A stretch of 64,000 nucleotides of DNA, taken from assembly GCA_902536935.1 (NCBI GenBank), contig CACAZM010000006.1, positions 18,915 through 82,914 of the forward strand, in the 5' to 3' direction. Made by a program: the position numbers and the translations under genes. Under the pieces are notes generated by a model. That model was not told the DNA's origin and made no database searches. It saw only the letters and a list, made by a program, of their open reading frames with translations. Source of the stretch: an uncultured Bacteroidota bacterium. GTDB lineage: Bacteria; Bacteroidota; Bacteroidia; Flavobacteriales; Flavobacteriaceae. Shown piece after piece: positions 35,762-44,641 of the stretch (positions are counted from its first letter, which is position 1; each line of letters begins with the position of its first letter).

Positions 35762-38257
35762 CTATTTAACTTTGAAGCTCCAAACGTTTCCTTTTTGAAT
35801 TTTATTTTTGATAATTCCATCTATTCTCCAATAGTAGGTTTTTCCAGGGTTTAGTTTTCCTGGAGAATAGATATTATTTTTTTGATTTCCTTTATACTCA
35901 GGTGATTTGTTAGATGCATATTTTACACTATTGAAATCTTCACCAAAATATATATCACTTGAATTAGCTTCATAAGCATTTAGCCACATTAAATCTGCGT
36001 TAGTTTTAACTGTTTTAGATTTATTGGGGGGAACTGGTGTCGATGCTATTTTATCTTGAAATCCTGGGATCCAATAATTTATATCTCCAAACTCATAAGG
36101 ACCAATATCTGGTGCTTTTCCTAAATATTGTATTTCTTTTCCTTCAACAAGTGATCCATTATCAACTAGCTCAGAGTCTTTTTTGGGTCTAAAGTCTAAA
36201 TTATCAGGGTCTCTTAATTGACTTCTTATATCAGCATTTTTAAAATTACCAGACCAGTTATGATCGACTATTCCCGGGACGGGATAATCTTTACCTGGTC
36301 TTGTTCTGTGCCCTGAAAATTTATTTGAGATATTGTTTCTGGTAATTGTTTCATAATTTCTTCCTTGAATAGACACTTTGCTAGACACAATTAAATCATT
36401 TAGACGATTATCAAAACTTAAATTATTGTAAATAAAATGTTTGTCTCCCTTAAAGAAAACTCTATCAGTTTTCCAGGCAACATTATGGTGCATAGTTCCA
36501 TTCTCACCCCATCGAGAATTTGGGAGATTCGAATTGTCAAAACGTAATCCAATTTTTACTGAATTGTGTACCCAATTATAACGTGTTTGAGATTGATCTT
36601 GTTCTTTTGCACTTATTTGGATGAGTGATCCGTCATTCTGTAAATATCCTGATCGAGATAAATTGTTTAATTCAATAGTATTTCTAGCACCTGCTTTATA
36701 CATTTCTGAAGCTCCGGCAGTATGTACAGTATTTCTTCTAAATAATAAATCAGTTGATCTTAACATATTTATGGTATAACCTCCTCTAAAAGTGCAGCTG
36801 TAATCAATAGAATGCATATAATTATTTTCAACGATATTATTTGATCCATTCATATTAAGAACTGGCCCATCCATATATTCAAATTTGCAATTTCTTATAA
36901 TGTTGAATGATTCACTTTCATTCTTTTTCATTAACATAGAAGTTACTTTTATTTGGGACAGATCATTCAACATTCGCTTGGAATAACTTGGGTATTTGAA
37001 ATTGCAATTTTCAATAGTTATGTTATTACTTTCATAAGTATTAAATGTTGTTCCAAAGAAATTTATCCCTTGAATTTTTATGTGTGATGAGTTCTGAATA
37101 TCAAAAGCATAAGATTGTGTTTTTCCTCTAATTTCAAATCCTCTAGGATGTCTTCCTTTGGGAGTCCATAAATAAACTGTCTTACTTTTTGCATTGTAGA
37201 ACCACTCATTTTCTTCATCCAATAACCCCAATTTACCCTCTAAAAAATAACCGTGTCTTTCCACTTTGCCTTCATAGCTGAAATGTACTTTTATACCTTT
37301 CCTTTTAGTGTCGTATTTAAAATTGTCAGTATTGGGGCTATGCTCAATCACATTAGATTTAAAAGTTTTAAATGAACCTGAATTTACAAGAATAATTGCT
37401 CCTGTTAAGTCTTCGTTTATCAAAGCTAATTCTTTATTGAAGTGATGTCCATAACTACTTTTTTCTTTTTCAGGCCAAGCCATTGATTTGGTTTTATCCC
37501 AAACGGATCCATCATACCAATTTCCATTTGGCCATCTGGCTGAAGTCATACTTTTTTTATTTACGAATAATTGCCAGATATCTTTTTTGATTTTAGCTTT
37601 ATAAATATTACCGTCGTACTTTCTCCAAGTTGTTTTTATCAATTCGGTTCCATCTAAAACAACATTTTCGTTCTTGTATGCCTTGAATGTTATAGGGGAA
37701 TTATATTTTCCGTGGGTTTCATACAACGAGATAGTTTCATGATAAATTCCTTCTCGAATATAACATGTATCACCAGCTTGCATTTCTTTTGAAGCTTTTG
37801 AAATTGTTTTAAAAGGCTTGTTAAAAGTTCCTGGGTTGGAATCTTCTCCCTTAGGGGAAACGTAAAAGGAGGTAACTGTTAAACGTACTTTTTTGTCTTT
37901 AGATTTACTTTTTTTTGATTTTAGATAAGCATTGTATTTTGCTTTAAAGTAATCATGATATTTTATCATTTTTTCTTGTCCTACGACATCCTTTACCATT
38001 TCATTGTAAATTGGATTTAGTTTTTCAATTTCCCCTCTTAATGTATCCTTATCGTCTTTGTATTTGTTTCTCAGAAGGTTGAATTCAGTCTCTTTTTCAA
38101 CAAGTATATCATAAACCTGTACATTTTCGGTTTCTGTTAATCCTAAGATTTCTGATAATTTTTCTGTGTTTTCTTTAGCGAAGATTTCTGCCCTTGTTTG
38201 GGCATTTATAGAACCCGTAATTATAAATCCAAATAACAATAAGAACAGTTTTTTCAT
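35762..38257 (-). CDS. Secreted beta-helix carbohydrate enzyme with N-terminal helical module and C-terminal FN3-like domain
   Basis: The 831-residue protein has a signal peptide (FGFIITGSINAQT). A helical module at residues 29-107 is shared with the small protein at 44642. A right-handed parallel beta-helix spans about residues 130-700, starting FYVSPKGEDSNPGTFNKPFKTI (DUF1565-like) and carrying IWQLFVNKKSMTSARWPN, with many N-x-I turns. An FN3-like domain (DLMWLNAYEANSSDIYFG, GKTYYWRIDG) ends it. The body matches the protein at 55600 in order and motifs. Beta-helix proteins of polysaccharide loci are lyases or glycosidases; no catalytic residue can be assigned with certainty. It has no T9SS domain, so it is predicted periplasmic. 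It diverges from the fucose operon. Confidence 0.8.
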   Translation of the reverse strand: MKKLFLLLFGFIITGSINAQTRAEIFAKENTEKLSEILGLTETENVQVYDILVEKETEFNLLRNKYKDDKDTLRGEIEKLNPIYNEMVKDVVGQEKMIKYHDYFKAKYNAYLKSKKSKSKDKKVRLTVTSFYVSPKGEDSNPGTFNKPFKTISKASKEMQAGDTCYIREGIYHETISLYETHGKYNSPITFKAYKNENVVLDGTELIKTTWRKYDGNIYKAKIKKDIWQLFVNKKSMTSARWPNGNWYDGSVWDKTKSMAWPEKEKSSYGHHFNKELALINEDLTGAIILVNSGSFKTFKSNVIEHSPNTDNFKYDTKRKGIKVHFSYEGKVERHGYFLEGKLGLLDEENEWFYNAKSKTVYLWTPKGRHPRGFEIRGKTQSYAFDIQNSSHIKIQGINFFGTTFNTYESNNITIENCNFKYPSYSKRMLNDLSQIKVTSMLMKKNESESFNIIRNCKFEYMDGPVLNMNGSNNIVENNYMHSIDYSCTFRGGYTINMLRSTDLLFRRNTVHTAGASEMYKAGARNTIELNNLSRSGYLQNDGSLIQISAKEQDQSQTRYNWVHNSVKIGLRFDNSNLPNSRWGENGTMHHNVAWKTDRVFFKGDKHFIYNNLSFDNRLNDLIVSSKVSIQGRNYETITRNNISNKFSGHRTRPGKDYPVPGIVDHNWSGNFKNADIRSQLRDPDNLDFRPKKDSELVDNGSLVEGKEIQYLGKAPDIGPYEFGDINYWIPGFQDKIASTPVPPNKSKTVKTNADLMWLNAYEANSSDIYFGEDFNSVKYASNKSPEYKGNQKNNIYSPGKLNPGKTYYWRIDGIIKNKIQKGNVWSFKVK

Positions 38258-38314
38258 GGTTTAATAATTTTAATAAATTAAAATTAATTCAATTATAAAG
38301 AATAAAGTGTTTCG

Positions 38315-38339
38315 ATTTGTATCATATCATGATACAAAT
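38315..38339. promoter_or_regulatory. Candidate operator: perfect 11-bp inverted repeat
   Basis: Arms ATTTGTATCAT (38315-38325) and ATGATACAAAT (38329-38339) are perfectly complementary around a 3-bp centre ATC. The site lies 57 bp before the reverse beta-helix start and 152 bp before the SDR start. The symmetry and size fit a dimeric helix-turn-helix repressor such as LacI or GntR type. No regulator of that kind is encoded in the window. Confidence 0.6.
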
Positions 38340-38491
38340 ATTTCATATTTAGTAAAGGCTAACTGCTATTATTTTAGTAAATTGAGTTTATTTTTCAACT
38401 ATAAGATTTTACAATTTAAACTTAATTTAAATGCTCCGGTCTTGATTGGACCTGCTGGATATATAACATCTGAAGAAGATTAGTACTTAAA

Positions 38492-39280
38492 ATGATAGAA
38501 CCAAAATTTTCCTTAAAAAATAAAGTGAGTTTGATTACCGGTGGTGGAAGTGGCATTGGCAAAGCAATCGCAAAAACTTTTGCAATGCAAGGTTCATACG
38601 TCTATATACTTGACTACAACGAAATAACAGCTGCTGAGGTGGTTCTTGAAATTAATAATGAGGGATTTAAGTCCAAAGCATATAAATGTGATGTCTCAAA
38701 ATCAGAAGAAGTATCAAATGTAATAGAGAAAATTTCACAAGAATCTTCGATTGACATTTTAGTAAACAACGCTGGCATCGCTCATGTAGGAAATATTGAA
38801 ATGTGCGAAGAAGAAGACTTGGATAGACTTTACAATATTAATATTAAAGGAGTTTTTAATTGTTTAAAAGCTTGTATACCCCTTATGAAAATCAATGGTG
38901 GTGGTGTAGTTCTAAATTTAGCCTCTATCGCATCTTCTGTTGGGATATCAGATCGTTTTGCATATTCAATGTCTAAAGGAGCTGTTCTAACAATGACTTA
39001 TGCAATTGCTAAGGATTACATTGACCATAATATCCGTTGTAATTGTATTTCACCAGCTCGAGTTCACACTCCATTTGTAGATGGATTCATAAAGAAAAAT
39101 TATCTTGGTAAGGAAGAAGAAATTTTTGAAAAGCTTTCAAAAACACAACCCATTGGACGTATGGGAAAGCCACAAGAAATAGCAGATTTGGCATTGTTTT
39201 TATGTAGTGATGAAGCGAGTTTTATTACAGGTTCAGACTACGGAATTGATGGCGGGTTTATAACACTTAATTCAAAATAA
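38492..39280 (+). CDS. Short-chain dehydrogenase of L-fucose catabolism
   Basis: This 262-residue classical SDR has TGGGSGIG at about residues 16-23 for NAD(P) binding, NNAG, a catalytic Ser in NLASIAS, and YSMSK with Tyr158 and Lys162. The C-terminal GSDYGIDGGFI is standard. It is followed within 7 bp by a fumarylacetoacetate-hydrolase-family gene. In the oxidative L-fucose pathway, an SDR oxidises 2-keto-3-deoxy-L-fuconate to the 2,4-diketo acid, the substrate of that hydrolase. Another SDR oxidises L-fucose itself, so either step is possible, with the former favoured by position. It heads the 38492-43005 operon. Confidence 0.85.
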   Translation: MIEPKFSLKNKVSLITGGGSGIGKAIAKTFAMQGSYVYILDYNEITAAEVVLEINNEGFKSKAYKCDVSKSEEVSNVIEKISQESSIDILVNNAGIAHVGNIEMCEEEDLDRLYNINIKGVFNCLKACIPLMKINGGGVVLNLASIASSVGISDRFAYSMSKGAVLTMTYAIAKDYIDHNIRCNCISPARVHTPFVDGFIKKNYLGKEEEIFEKLSKTQPIGRMGKPQEIADLALFLCSDEASFITGSDYGIDGGFITLNSK

Positions 39281-39287
39281 ATCTATT

Positions 39288-40142
39288 ATGAAACTTATTC
39301 GATTTGGGGAAACCAATAAAGAAAAACCTGGTGTAATTTTATCAAATGGAAAAAAAATAGATGTCTCAGATTTTGTTACAGATTATGATGAAAACTTTTT
39401 TGGAAATGATGGAATTGAGAAATTAAGAGATTGGTTGTCAAAAAATCAAGATTCTTGCCCAGAAATTCATGATGATATCCGATTAGGATCTCCATTGAGT
39501 CGTCCTTCAAAAATAGTATGCGTCGGATTAAATTATGCCAAGCATGCTGCTGAAAGTGGTATGGATATTCCCGAAGAACCCGTACTTTTTTTTAAATCTA
39601 CTTCATCTATAGTTGGGCCCTTTGACCCGATCGTAATTCCAAAGGGAAGTGAAAAAACAGATTGGGAGGTTGAATTAGCTGTTGTAATTGGTAAGAGTGC
39701 ATCATATATATCCGAAGCAGATGCGCTAAATCACGTAGCAGGCTATGTGTTGCACAATGACGTTAGTGAACGTGCATTTCAATTGGAAAAATCAGGTCAA
39801 TGGGTAAAGGGAAAAAGCTGTGATACTTTTGCTCCATTGGGCCCATTTATCGCAACGACGGATGAAATTAATAACCCCAATGACTTAAATCTTTGGTTGA
39901 AGCTCAATGGAGAAATAATGCAAGATAGTAGTACATCAGATTTTATATTCAACATTCAAGAAGTCGTAAGCTACATCAGTCAATTCATGACCTTACTTCC
40001 TGGAGATATTATTTCAACCGGAACACCCTTTGGAGTTGGATTGGGTTTAAATCCTCCTCGATATCTGAAAGAAGGTGATGTAGTCGAACTGGGGATAGAT
40101 GGTTTAGGTATTGCAAGACAATCATGTAAAGCATATAAATGA
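39288..40142 (+). CDS. FAH-family hydrolase, probable 2,4-diketo-3-deoxy-L-fuconate hydrolase
   Basis: This is a 284-residue member of the fumarylacetoacetate hydrolase superfamily. KIVCVGLNYAKHAAE opens the catalytic domain. DWEVELAVVIGK supplies metal-binding Glu127 and Glu129. GYVLHNDVSERAFQ, GKSCDTFAPLGP and LLPGDIISTGTPFGVG are also present. In sugar-acid pathways, close relatives cut 2,4-diketo-3-deoxy-L-fuconate into pyruvate and L-lactate. That role fits the neighbours: an SDR before it and an L-lactate-type dehydrogenase after it. Its stop codon overlaps the start of a fuconolactonase remnant (ATGA), which preserves an operon junction. Confidence 0.85.
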   Translation: MKLIRFGETNKEKPGVILSNGKKIDVSDFVTDYDENFFGNDGIEKLRDWLSKNQDSCPEIHDDIRLGSPLSRPSKIVCVGLNYAKHAAESGMDIPEEPVLFFKSTSSIVGPFDPIVIPKGSEKTDWEVELAVVIGKSASYISEADALNHVAGYVLHNDVSERAFQLEKSGQWVKGKSCDTFAPLGPFIATTDEINNPNDLNLWLKLNGEIMQDSSTSDFIFNIQEVVSYISQFMTLLPGDIISTGTPFGVGLGLNPPRYLKEGDVVELGIDGLGIARQSCKAYK

Positions 40143-40303
40143 TTATTGATATTCATTACCATTTTTGGAAAAATATTGCTTTTTGGGATGTATGGATTGA
40201 GCAGTCTATGTCTGTGATTCGAAAAGATTTTCTTCCAACAGATTTGGAATCTTTTTTTCAAGAAAACGTGGTTGCAAAAAATTTATGGCTTAAATCAAAA
40301 TGA
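40139..40303 (+). pseudogene. L-fuconolactonase-like amidohydrolase, N-terminal remnant
   Basis: A 54-codon frame begins MIIDIHYHFWKNIAFWDVWI and continues MSVIRKDFLPTDLESFFQEN. This matches the first 40 residues of COG3618 amidohydrolases (L-fuconolactone hydrolases): D-x-H-x-H-F-W is the first metal-binding motif, and a W-I segment and D-F-x-P-x-D-L segment follow. Full members are about 280 residues. The frame then runs NVVAKNLWLKSK to a stop that abuts the next start codon. The rest of the barrel is missing, so it cannot be active. The short tail could be the original C-terminus brought in by an in-frame deletion, which is inference. It overlaps the FAH gene by four bases. Confidence 0.8.
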
Positions 40304-41458
40304 ATGAAATTAGAAATAAATTATAAATACCCCTCAGTGCCAGATCTTAAAGCACGTGCAAAAAGAAAAATTCCAAAATTTGCTTTTGAATATTTAGATG
40401 GAGGGTGTAACGATGATGTAAACCTCAAAAAGAATACAGATCGGATTAGAGCTGTAGAGCTAAAGCCAAAATATCTAGTTGAGTATACACCACCTAGCTT
40501 AAAAACGAAACTTTTTGGACATACATACGACGCACCCTTCGGTATTTCGCCAGTCGGCTTGCAAGGACTGATGTGGCCCAAGTCACCAGAGATATTAGCC
40601 AGAGCAGCATTTGATCATAATATTCCTTTTGTATTAAGTACTGTTACCACAGCTAGTATTGAAAAAATTGCTGAAATTACAGAAGGTAATGCTTGGTTTC
40701 AGCTTTATCATCCTTCAGAGGAACGAGTCACCAAAGATATTTTGAAACGCGCCGAAGCAGCAGGATGCCCTGTATTGATTATCCTTGCTGATGTTCCTTC
40801 TTTTGGTTATCGCCCTAGAGATATTCGTAATGGTTTGTCCATGCCACCAAAAATGACTTTGACCAATATTATTAATGCAGCTAAAAGACCCCATTGGGCA
40901 TTGCAAACTTTAATTCATGGTCAACCAAGTTTCGAGATACTCAAACCTTATATGTCAAAAAACTTAAATTTAAATCAACTTGCTAAATTTATGGATGCTA
41001 CGTTCTCAGGTCGTTTAGATGAAGAAAAAATCAAAAAGATTCGTCATCTGTGGAAAGGTAAATTAGTGCTCAAAGGAGCTGAGTCTGCTCATGATGTAGA
41101 AAAAGCTTACCAACTGGGCTTAGACGGAGTTATTATTTCCAATCATGGTGGACGTCAAGTTGACGTTGGTCAAGCGACTATAGATTCATTAAAAGACATT
41201 GCACCACTTTATAAAGACAAGTTAACTGTGATGATGGATAGTGGTATTCGAGGTGGGGCTGATGTGGCGCGCGTGATGGCAAGTGGAGCGGATTTTAGTT
41301 TTTTAGGTCGTACTTTTATGTATGGTGTTTCTGCTCTTGGAAAAAAAGGAGGGCATCATACAATTGCGATGTTAAAAACACAATTGACTCAAGTCATGGA
41401 GCAGCTAAGTTGTGCACAAATTGATGATTTACAAAGTAAAATAATTCAAACTTTATAA
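40304..41458 (+). CDS. lldD: FMN-dependent alpha-hydroxy-acid dehydrogenase (L-lactate dehydrogenase type)
   Basis: This 384-residue TIM-barrel flavoprotein has the N-terminal ARAKRKIPKFAFEYLDGG, then PFGISPVGLQGLMWP, WFQLYHPSEE, LVLKGAESAHD and the active-site SNHGGRQVD with His281 as catalytic base. GADFSFLGRTFMYGV is the FMN phosphate region. Members oxidise L-lactate to pyruvate at the inner membrane. Placed after a hydrolase that should yield L-lactate, it fits the last step of fucose use. The start codon directly follows the stop of the fuconolactonase remnant. Confidence 0.87.
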   Translation: MKLEINYKYPSVPDLKARAKRKIPKFAFEYLDGGCNDDVNLKKNTDRIRAVELKPKYLVEYTPPSLKTKLFGHTYDAPFGISPVGLQGLMWPKSPEILARAAFDHNIPFVLSTVTTASIEKIAEITEGNAWFQLYHPSEERVTKDILKRAEAAGCPVLIILADVPSFGYRPRDIRNGLSMPPKMTLTNIINAAKRPHWALQTLIHGQPSFEILKPYMSKNLNLNQLAKFMDATFSGRLDEEKIKKIRHLWKGKLVLKGAESAHDVEKAYQLGLDGVIISNHGGRQVDVGQATIDSLKDIAPLYKDKLTVMMDSGIRGGADVARVMASGADFSFLGRTFMYGVSALGKKGGHHTIAMLKTQLTQVMEQLSCAQIDDLQSKIIQTL

Positions 41459-41490
41459 ATGCAATTCATGAAAATTTCTTAAATTAAAGT

Positions 41491-43005
41491 ATGAAAAAAT
41501 TAGGCTATCTCTTTTTAAAAGCGAGAACTATGCATTTGGTGCTCCTTATGCTAATATTCAATGTTGTTAATAGTCAGACCAATGCTTTGAACATGTCATC
41601 TGTTGACAGTACTTCATATAAAAAGATGCAGAATTCAAAACACAAAGCCATTAGTCATTTTAATGATTCTAAATATGGTATGTTTATTCATTGGGGATTA
41701 TATGCTATACCCGGGGGAGTGTGGAAAAATCAAAGGATGGAGGATTTGAAAGGTCCAAAAGTGGCAGAGTGGATCCAACTCGCGGCACAAATTCCAAGAA
41801 ATGAATATTCGGAATTAGCTAAACAATTTAATCCAACTAATTTTGATGCCACTGCTATTGCCAAATTAATCAAATCTGCTGGAATGAAGTATTTAGTTAT
41901 TACTGCAAAGCATCACGATGGTTTTGCGCTCTATGACTCTGAGGTAAGTAAGTATAATATTGTAGATGCTACCCCTTACAAAACTGATGTTATTGATGCG
42001 TTATATGAAGCATGTAAATCTGAAGGTATCGATTTTGGTTTATACTACTCACACAATATTGATTGGTTTGATGGTAATGATTGTGGTTATAGTGAAATCA
42101 TGGCATCTGGTTTACCCTTAAACGAAAAAGCCCAAAGAAAATTTGGAGCTAATACCTGGGATCCTAGTCCGAATACATTCTCAGATTATCTATATAAAAA
42201 AGCTTTTCCTCAAGTCAGAGAATTGCTTACCAAGTATGCTGACATGACAACCTTGTGGTATGATATGCCACATTATTTAACCCCAAAACAGAGTTATGAA
42301 TTTTATAAACTAGCATATGACTATCAACCTCAATTATTAATAAATTCTAGAGTTGGCAATTCCCTTGGTGATTTTGATATTCCAGGTGATAATAAAATTC
42401 CTGAAAACCCACTGAGTATCTCAAAACCTTGGCAAACAGTTGGAACTACAAATAATTCTTGGGGGTTTAAATCTTATGATAATGATTGGAAAAGCCCTAA
42501 TGAACTTTTGTTTTGGCTCATTGAAATTGTTAGTAAAGGAGGAAATTATATGCTAAATATTGGGCCAGACAGTATGGGAGATGTACCAGAAACATCTTTT
42601 AAAAATTTAATTGCCCTTGGAAACTGGTTGAAAATTAATGGTGAAGGCATTTACAATACTAAACGTTGGAAAATTACCCATGAGGGTCCTACCCAAATTT
42701 TTATGAAGGGCACAAATCATAGAGAAAAGAATAAAGGTAAATCTCTAGAATTTACTACCAAAGATTTTTGGTTTACCATCAATTCTAATTACCTGTTTGC
42801 AACAGCTTTGGTTTATCCTCAAGAAAACGAATCTATAATCATAGAAAGTTTGTCAAAATTTTCGGGGTATAAAGTAAAAAGCGTAAACCAACTAGGATCT
42901 ATAAATTCGATAAAATGGAAGCAAACCAAAACCGGTTTGAGAATTAGTGGGGTACAGAGAACAACTTCCGGATTGGGTTACACATTAAAAATTGATATAG
43001 ATTAA
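41491..43005 (+). CDS. GH29 alpha-L-fucosidase
   Basis: The 504-residue secreted enzyme has an N-terminal hydrophobic signal ([14 protein letters not shown]). The GH29 barrel is shown by [46 protein letters not shown] and TTLWYDMP, with the predicted nucleophile Asp258. [16 protein letters not shown] and a small C-terminal beta domain follow. It retains L-fucose from non-reducing ends. The gene ends the fucose-catabolism operon, 32 bp after lldD, which ties fucose release to fucose breakdown. It shares the family with the enzyme at 57767 but is about 110 residues shorter. Confidence 0.93.
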   Translation: MKKLGYLFLKARTMHLVLLMLIFNVVNSQTNALNMSSVDSTSYKKMQNSKHKAISHFNDSKYGMFIHWGLYAIPGGVWKNQRMEDLKGPKVAEWIQLAAQIPRNEYSELAKQFNPTNFDATAIAKLIKSAGMKYLVITAKHHDGFALYDSEVSKYNIVDATPYKTDVIDALYEACKSEGIDFGLYYSHNIDWFDGNDCGYSEIMASGLPLNEKAQRKFGANTWDPSPNTFSDYLYKKAFPQVRELLTKYADMTTLWYDMPHYLTPKQSYEFYKLAYDYQPQLLINSRVGNSLGDFDIPGDNKIPENPLSISKPWQTVGTTNNSWGFKSYDNDWKSPNELLFWLIEIVSKGGNYMLNIGPDSMGDVPETSFKNLIALGNWLKINGEGIYNTKRWKITHEGPTQIFMKGTNHREKNKGKSLEFTTKDFWFTINSNYLFATALVYPQENESIIIESLSKFSGYKVKSVNQLGSINSIKWKQTKTGLRISGVQRTTSGLGYTLKIDID

Positions 43006-43072
43006 TATATAAAAACACTAAAAATATTAAGGCTGTTATCTAAAGTTGAAAAATCTCTTATTTCCTTGTTAC

Positions 43073-44605
43073 TTACAATTTGGTAGTTCCCTTAGTTTTT
43101 ACAATTTTTTCTTCTTTTCCTTCCGCTGAATTTGGGTCAGGGTAACCAGAACCCTCAAAAACATCTTTTGCCCAACCCTGGTGAAGTGCAAGTAGTTCTT
43201 TTAATATTTTGGGTTCTTTCAATGAATAATTTATTTCTTCTGGTTTTTCATCATCTAAGTTGGCTAAGTAGTATTCAGGCATTTCAAATTCCTTTTCAGG
43301 ATGAATAGAGAACTTTCCTGTGGTATCATGGCCATCATAAATAAGTTTCCAGTTTCCTTTTCTAACTGCCCACATACCTTGCCACATCCAATGCATAACT
43401 TCGTGAGGTGATTTAGCATCATCAGATTTTATAATATCTAAAATACTTTTGCCATCGAGTTTATTCTTTGGTTTTGGAATATCAAGTATTTCACAAATGG
43501 TAGGTAGTATATCAAGATTTACAATTGCTTGATCTCTTGTTTCACCTTGTGGAAATAATTTAGGATAACTTATTACCGCTGGTACTCTAATGCCACCTTC
43601 AAAGAAGCTACCTTTTGCACCTCGCCATTTTCCAGTAAAGCCGCCTCCACCATTTCCTCCATAACTTTCATTCCAGTTATAATAATCTTCAGTTGAGTGC
43701 CCATTATCACTCATATAAATTATTATGGTGTTGTCTCTTAATCCAAGTTCGTCTAGTTTTTCTAAAATTTGCCCCATTCTGTGGTCAAGAGTGGTAATCA
43801 TTGGTGCGTATGAGCTTCTGGGCCATTCTAGATGTTTATATTGTTTTATGAAAGTTGAATCCGGTTGCTCAGGATAGTGCGGTAGACTAAACGGAACATA
43901 AAGGAAGAAAGGATCATTTTTACTTTCTTCTAAAAACCTATTTGCCTCTGAAACCTGCATATCTGGAAAATACTTTCCATCTTCAAATATTTCTTCTTTA
44001 TTTTTATAAAGATCATGGAATTGTGGTCTTTGCCAATTCGCATGTAAAAATTTATGAGAATAATAATCAATAAAACCTCCTCTAAAACCAAAGAATTCAT
44101 CAAACCCTTGATCTAAAGGCCCATGATCCATGGTCGCTCCCAGATGCCATTTTCCAATTAGTCCAGTCTTGTAGCCATAGGATTTTAAATGCTCAGCAAT
44201 TGTAATTTCTTTAGGATCCATTACGCGACCTTGATGGTCGTCGGGATGACAAGAGGTCCATTGATTAACTCCACTACGTTGTGGCGCACGGCCGGTTAAA
44301 AGTGCAGCTCTAGAGGGACAACAAACCGTATGACCATAGGCTTGTGTAAATTTTATTCCTTGAGTGGCTAACTTGTCTAAAACTGGTGTTTGAATGTCAG
44401 ATGCGCCATAGCACCCAGCATCTAGAGTTCCTTGGTCGTCAGTAAAAAAAAGTAGTATGTTGGGTTTTTTCTCGTTTAACCTTGCAGTCGACGTTTCTTT
44501 TGCTGTGCTTTTATTTTGTGAATTGGTATTACAAGAAGTTAGGCTCGCAACTACAATGATAGTTACAATCTTGAAGAAAGTATTTTTTATGACTCGCATC
44601 GTCAA
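43073..44605 (-). CDS. S1-family sulfatase lipoprotein
   Basis: This 510-residue protein starts with a lipoprotein signal (VVASLTSCN). The sulfatase core opens with KPNILLFFTDDQGT carrying metal-binding Asp pair. Its CCPSRAALLTGR motif has Cys95 in the C-x-P-S-R context that becomes formylglycine. GLIGKWHLG, YMSDNGHS and WRGAKGSFFEGGIRVP complete the active site. S1 sulfatases remove sulfate esters from glycans. It is the last gene of a reverse-strand cluster of four sulfatases, a helical protein and two beta-helix enzymes, and converges with the fucosidase operon. The sulfate position it attacks cannot be named. Confidence 0.93.
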   Translation of the reverse strand: MTMRVIKNTFFKIVTIIVVASLTSCNTNSQNKSTAKETSTARLNEKKPNILLFFTDDQGTLDAGCYGASDIQTPVLDKLATQGIKFTQAYGHTVCCPSRAALLTGRAPQRSGVNQWTSCHPDDHQGRVMDPKEITIAEHLKSYGYKTGLIGKWHLGATMDHGPLDQGFDEFFGFRGGFIDYYSHKFLHANWQRPQFHDLYKNKEEIFEDGKYFPDMQVSEANRFLEESKNDPFFLYVPFSLPHYPEQPDSTFIKQYKHLEWPRSSYAPMITTLDHRMGQILEKLDELGLRDNTIIIYMSDNGHSTEDYYNWNESYGGNGGGGFTGKWRGAKGSFFEGGIRVPAVISYPKLFPQGETRDQAIVNLDILPTICEILDIPKPKNKLDGKSILDIIKSDDAKSPHEVMHWMWQGMWAVRKGNWKLIYDGHDTTGKFSIHPEKEFEMPEYYLANLDDEKPEEINYSLKEPKILKELLALHQGWAKDVFEGSGYPDPNSAEGKEEKIVKTKGTTKL

Positions 44606-44641
44606 AAAATTTAGAATAAAGGATGTTTGATAGAGATAACT

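Noticed and set aside
40139..40303. An intact small regulatory protein instead of a pseudogene
   Set aside because: The sequence matches the start of a much larger enzyme family, metal motif included, so a remnant is the simpler explanation; kept as an alternative in the finding.
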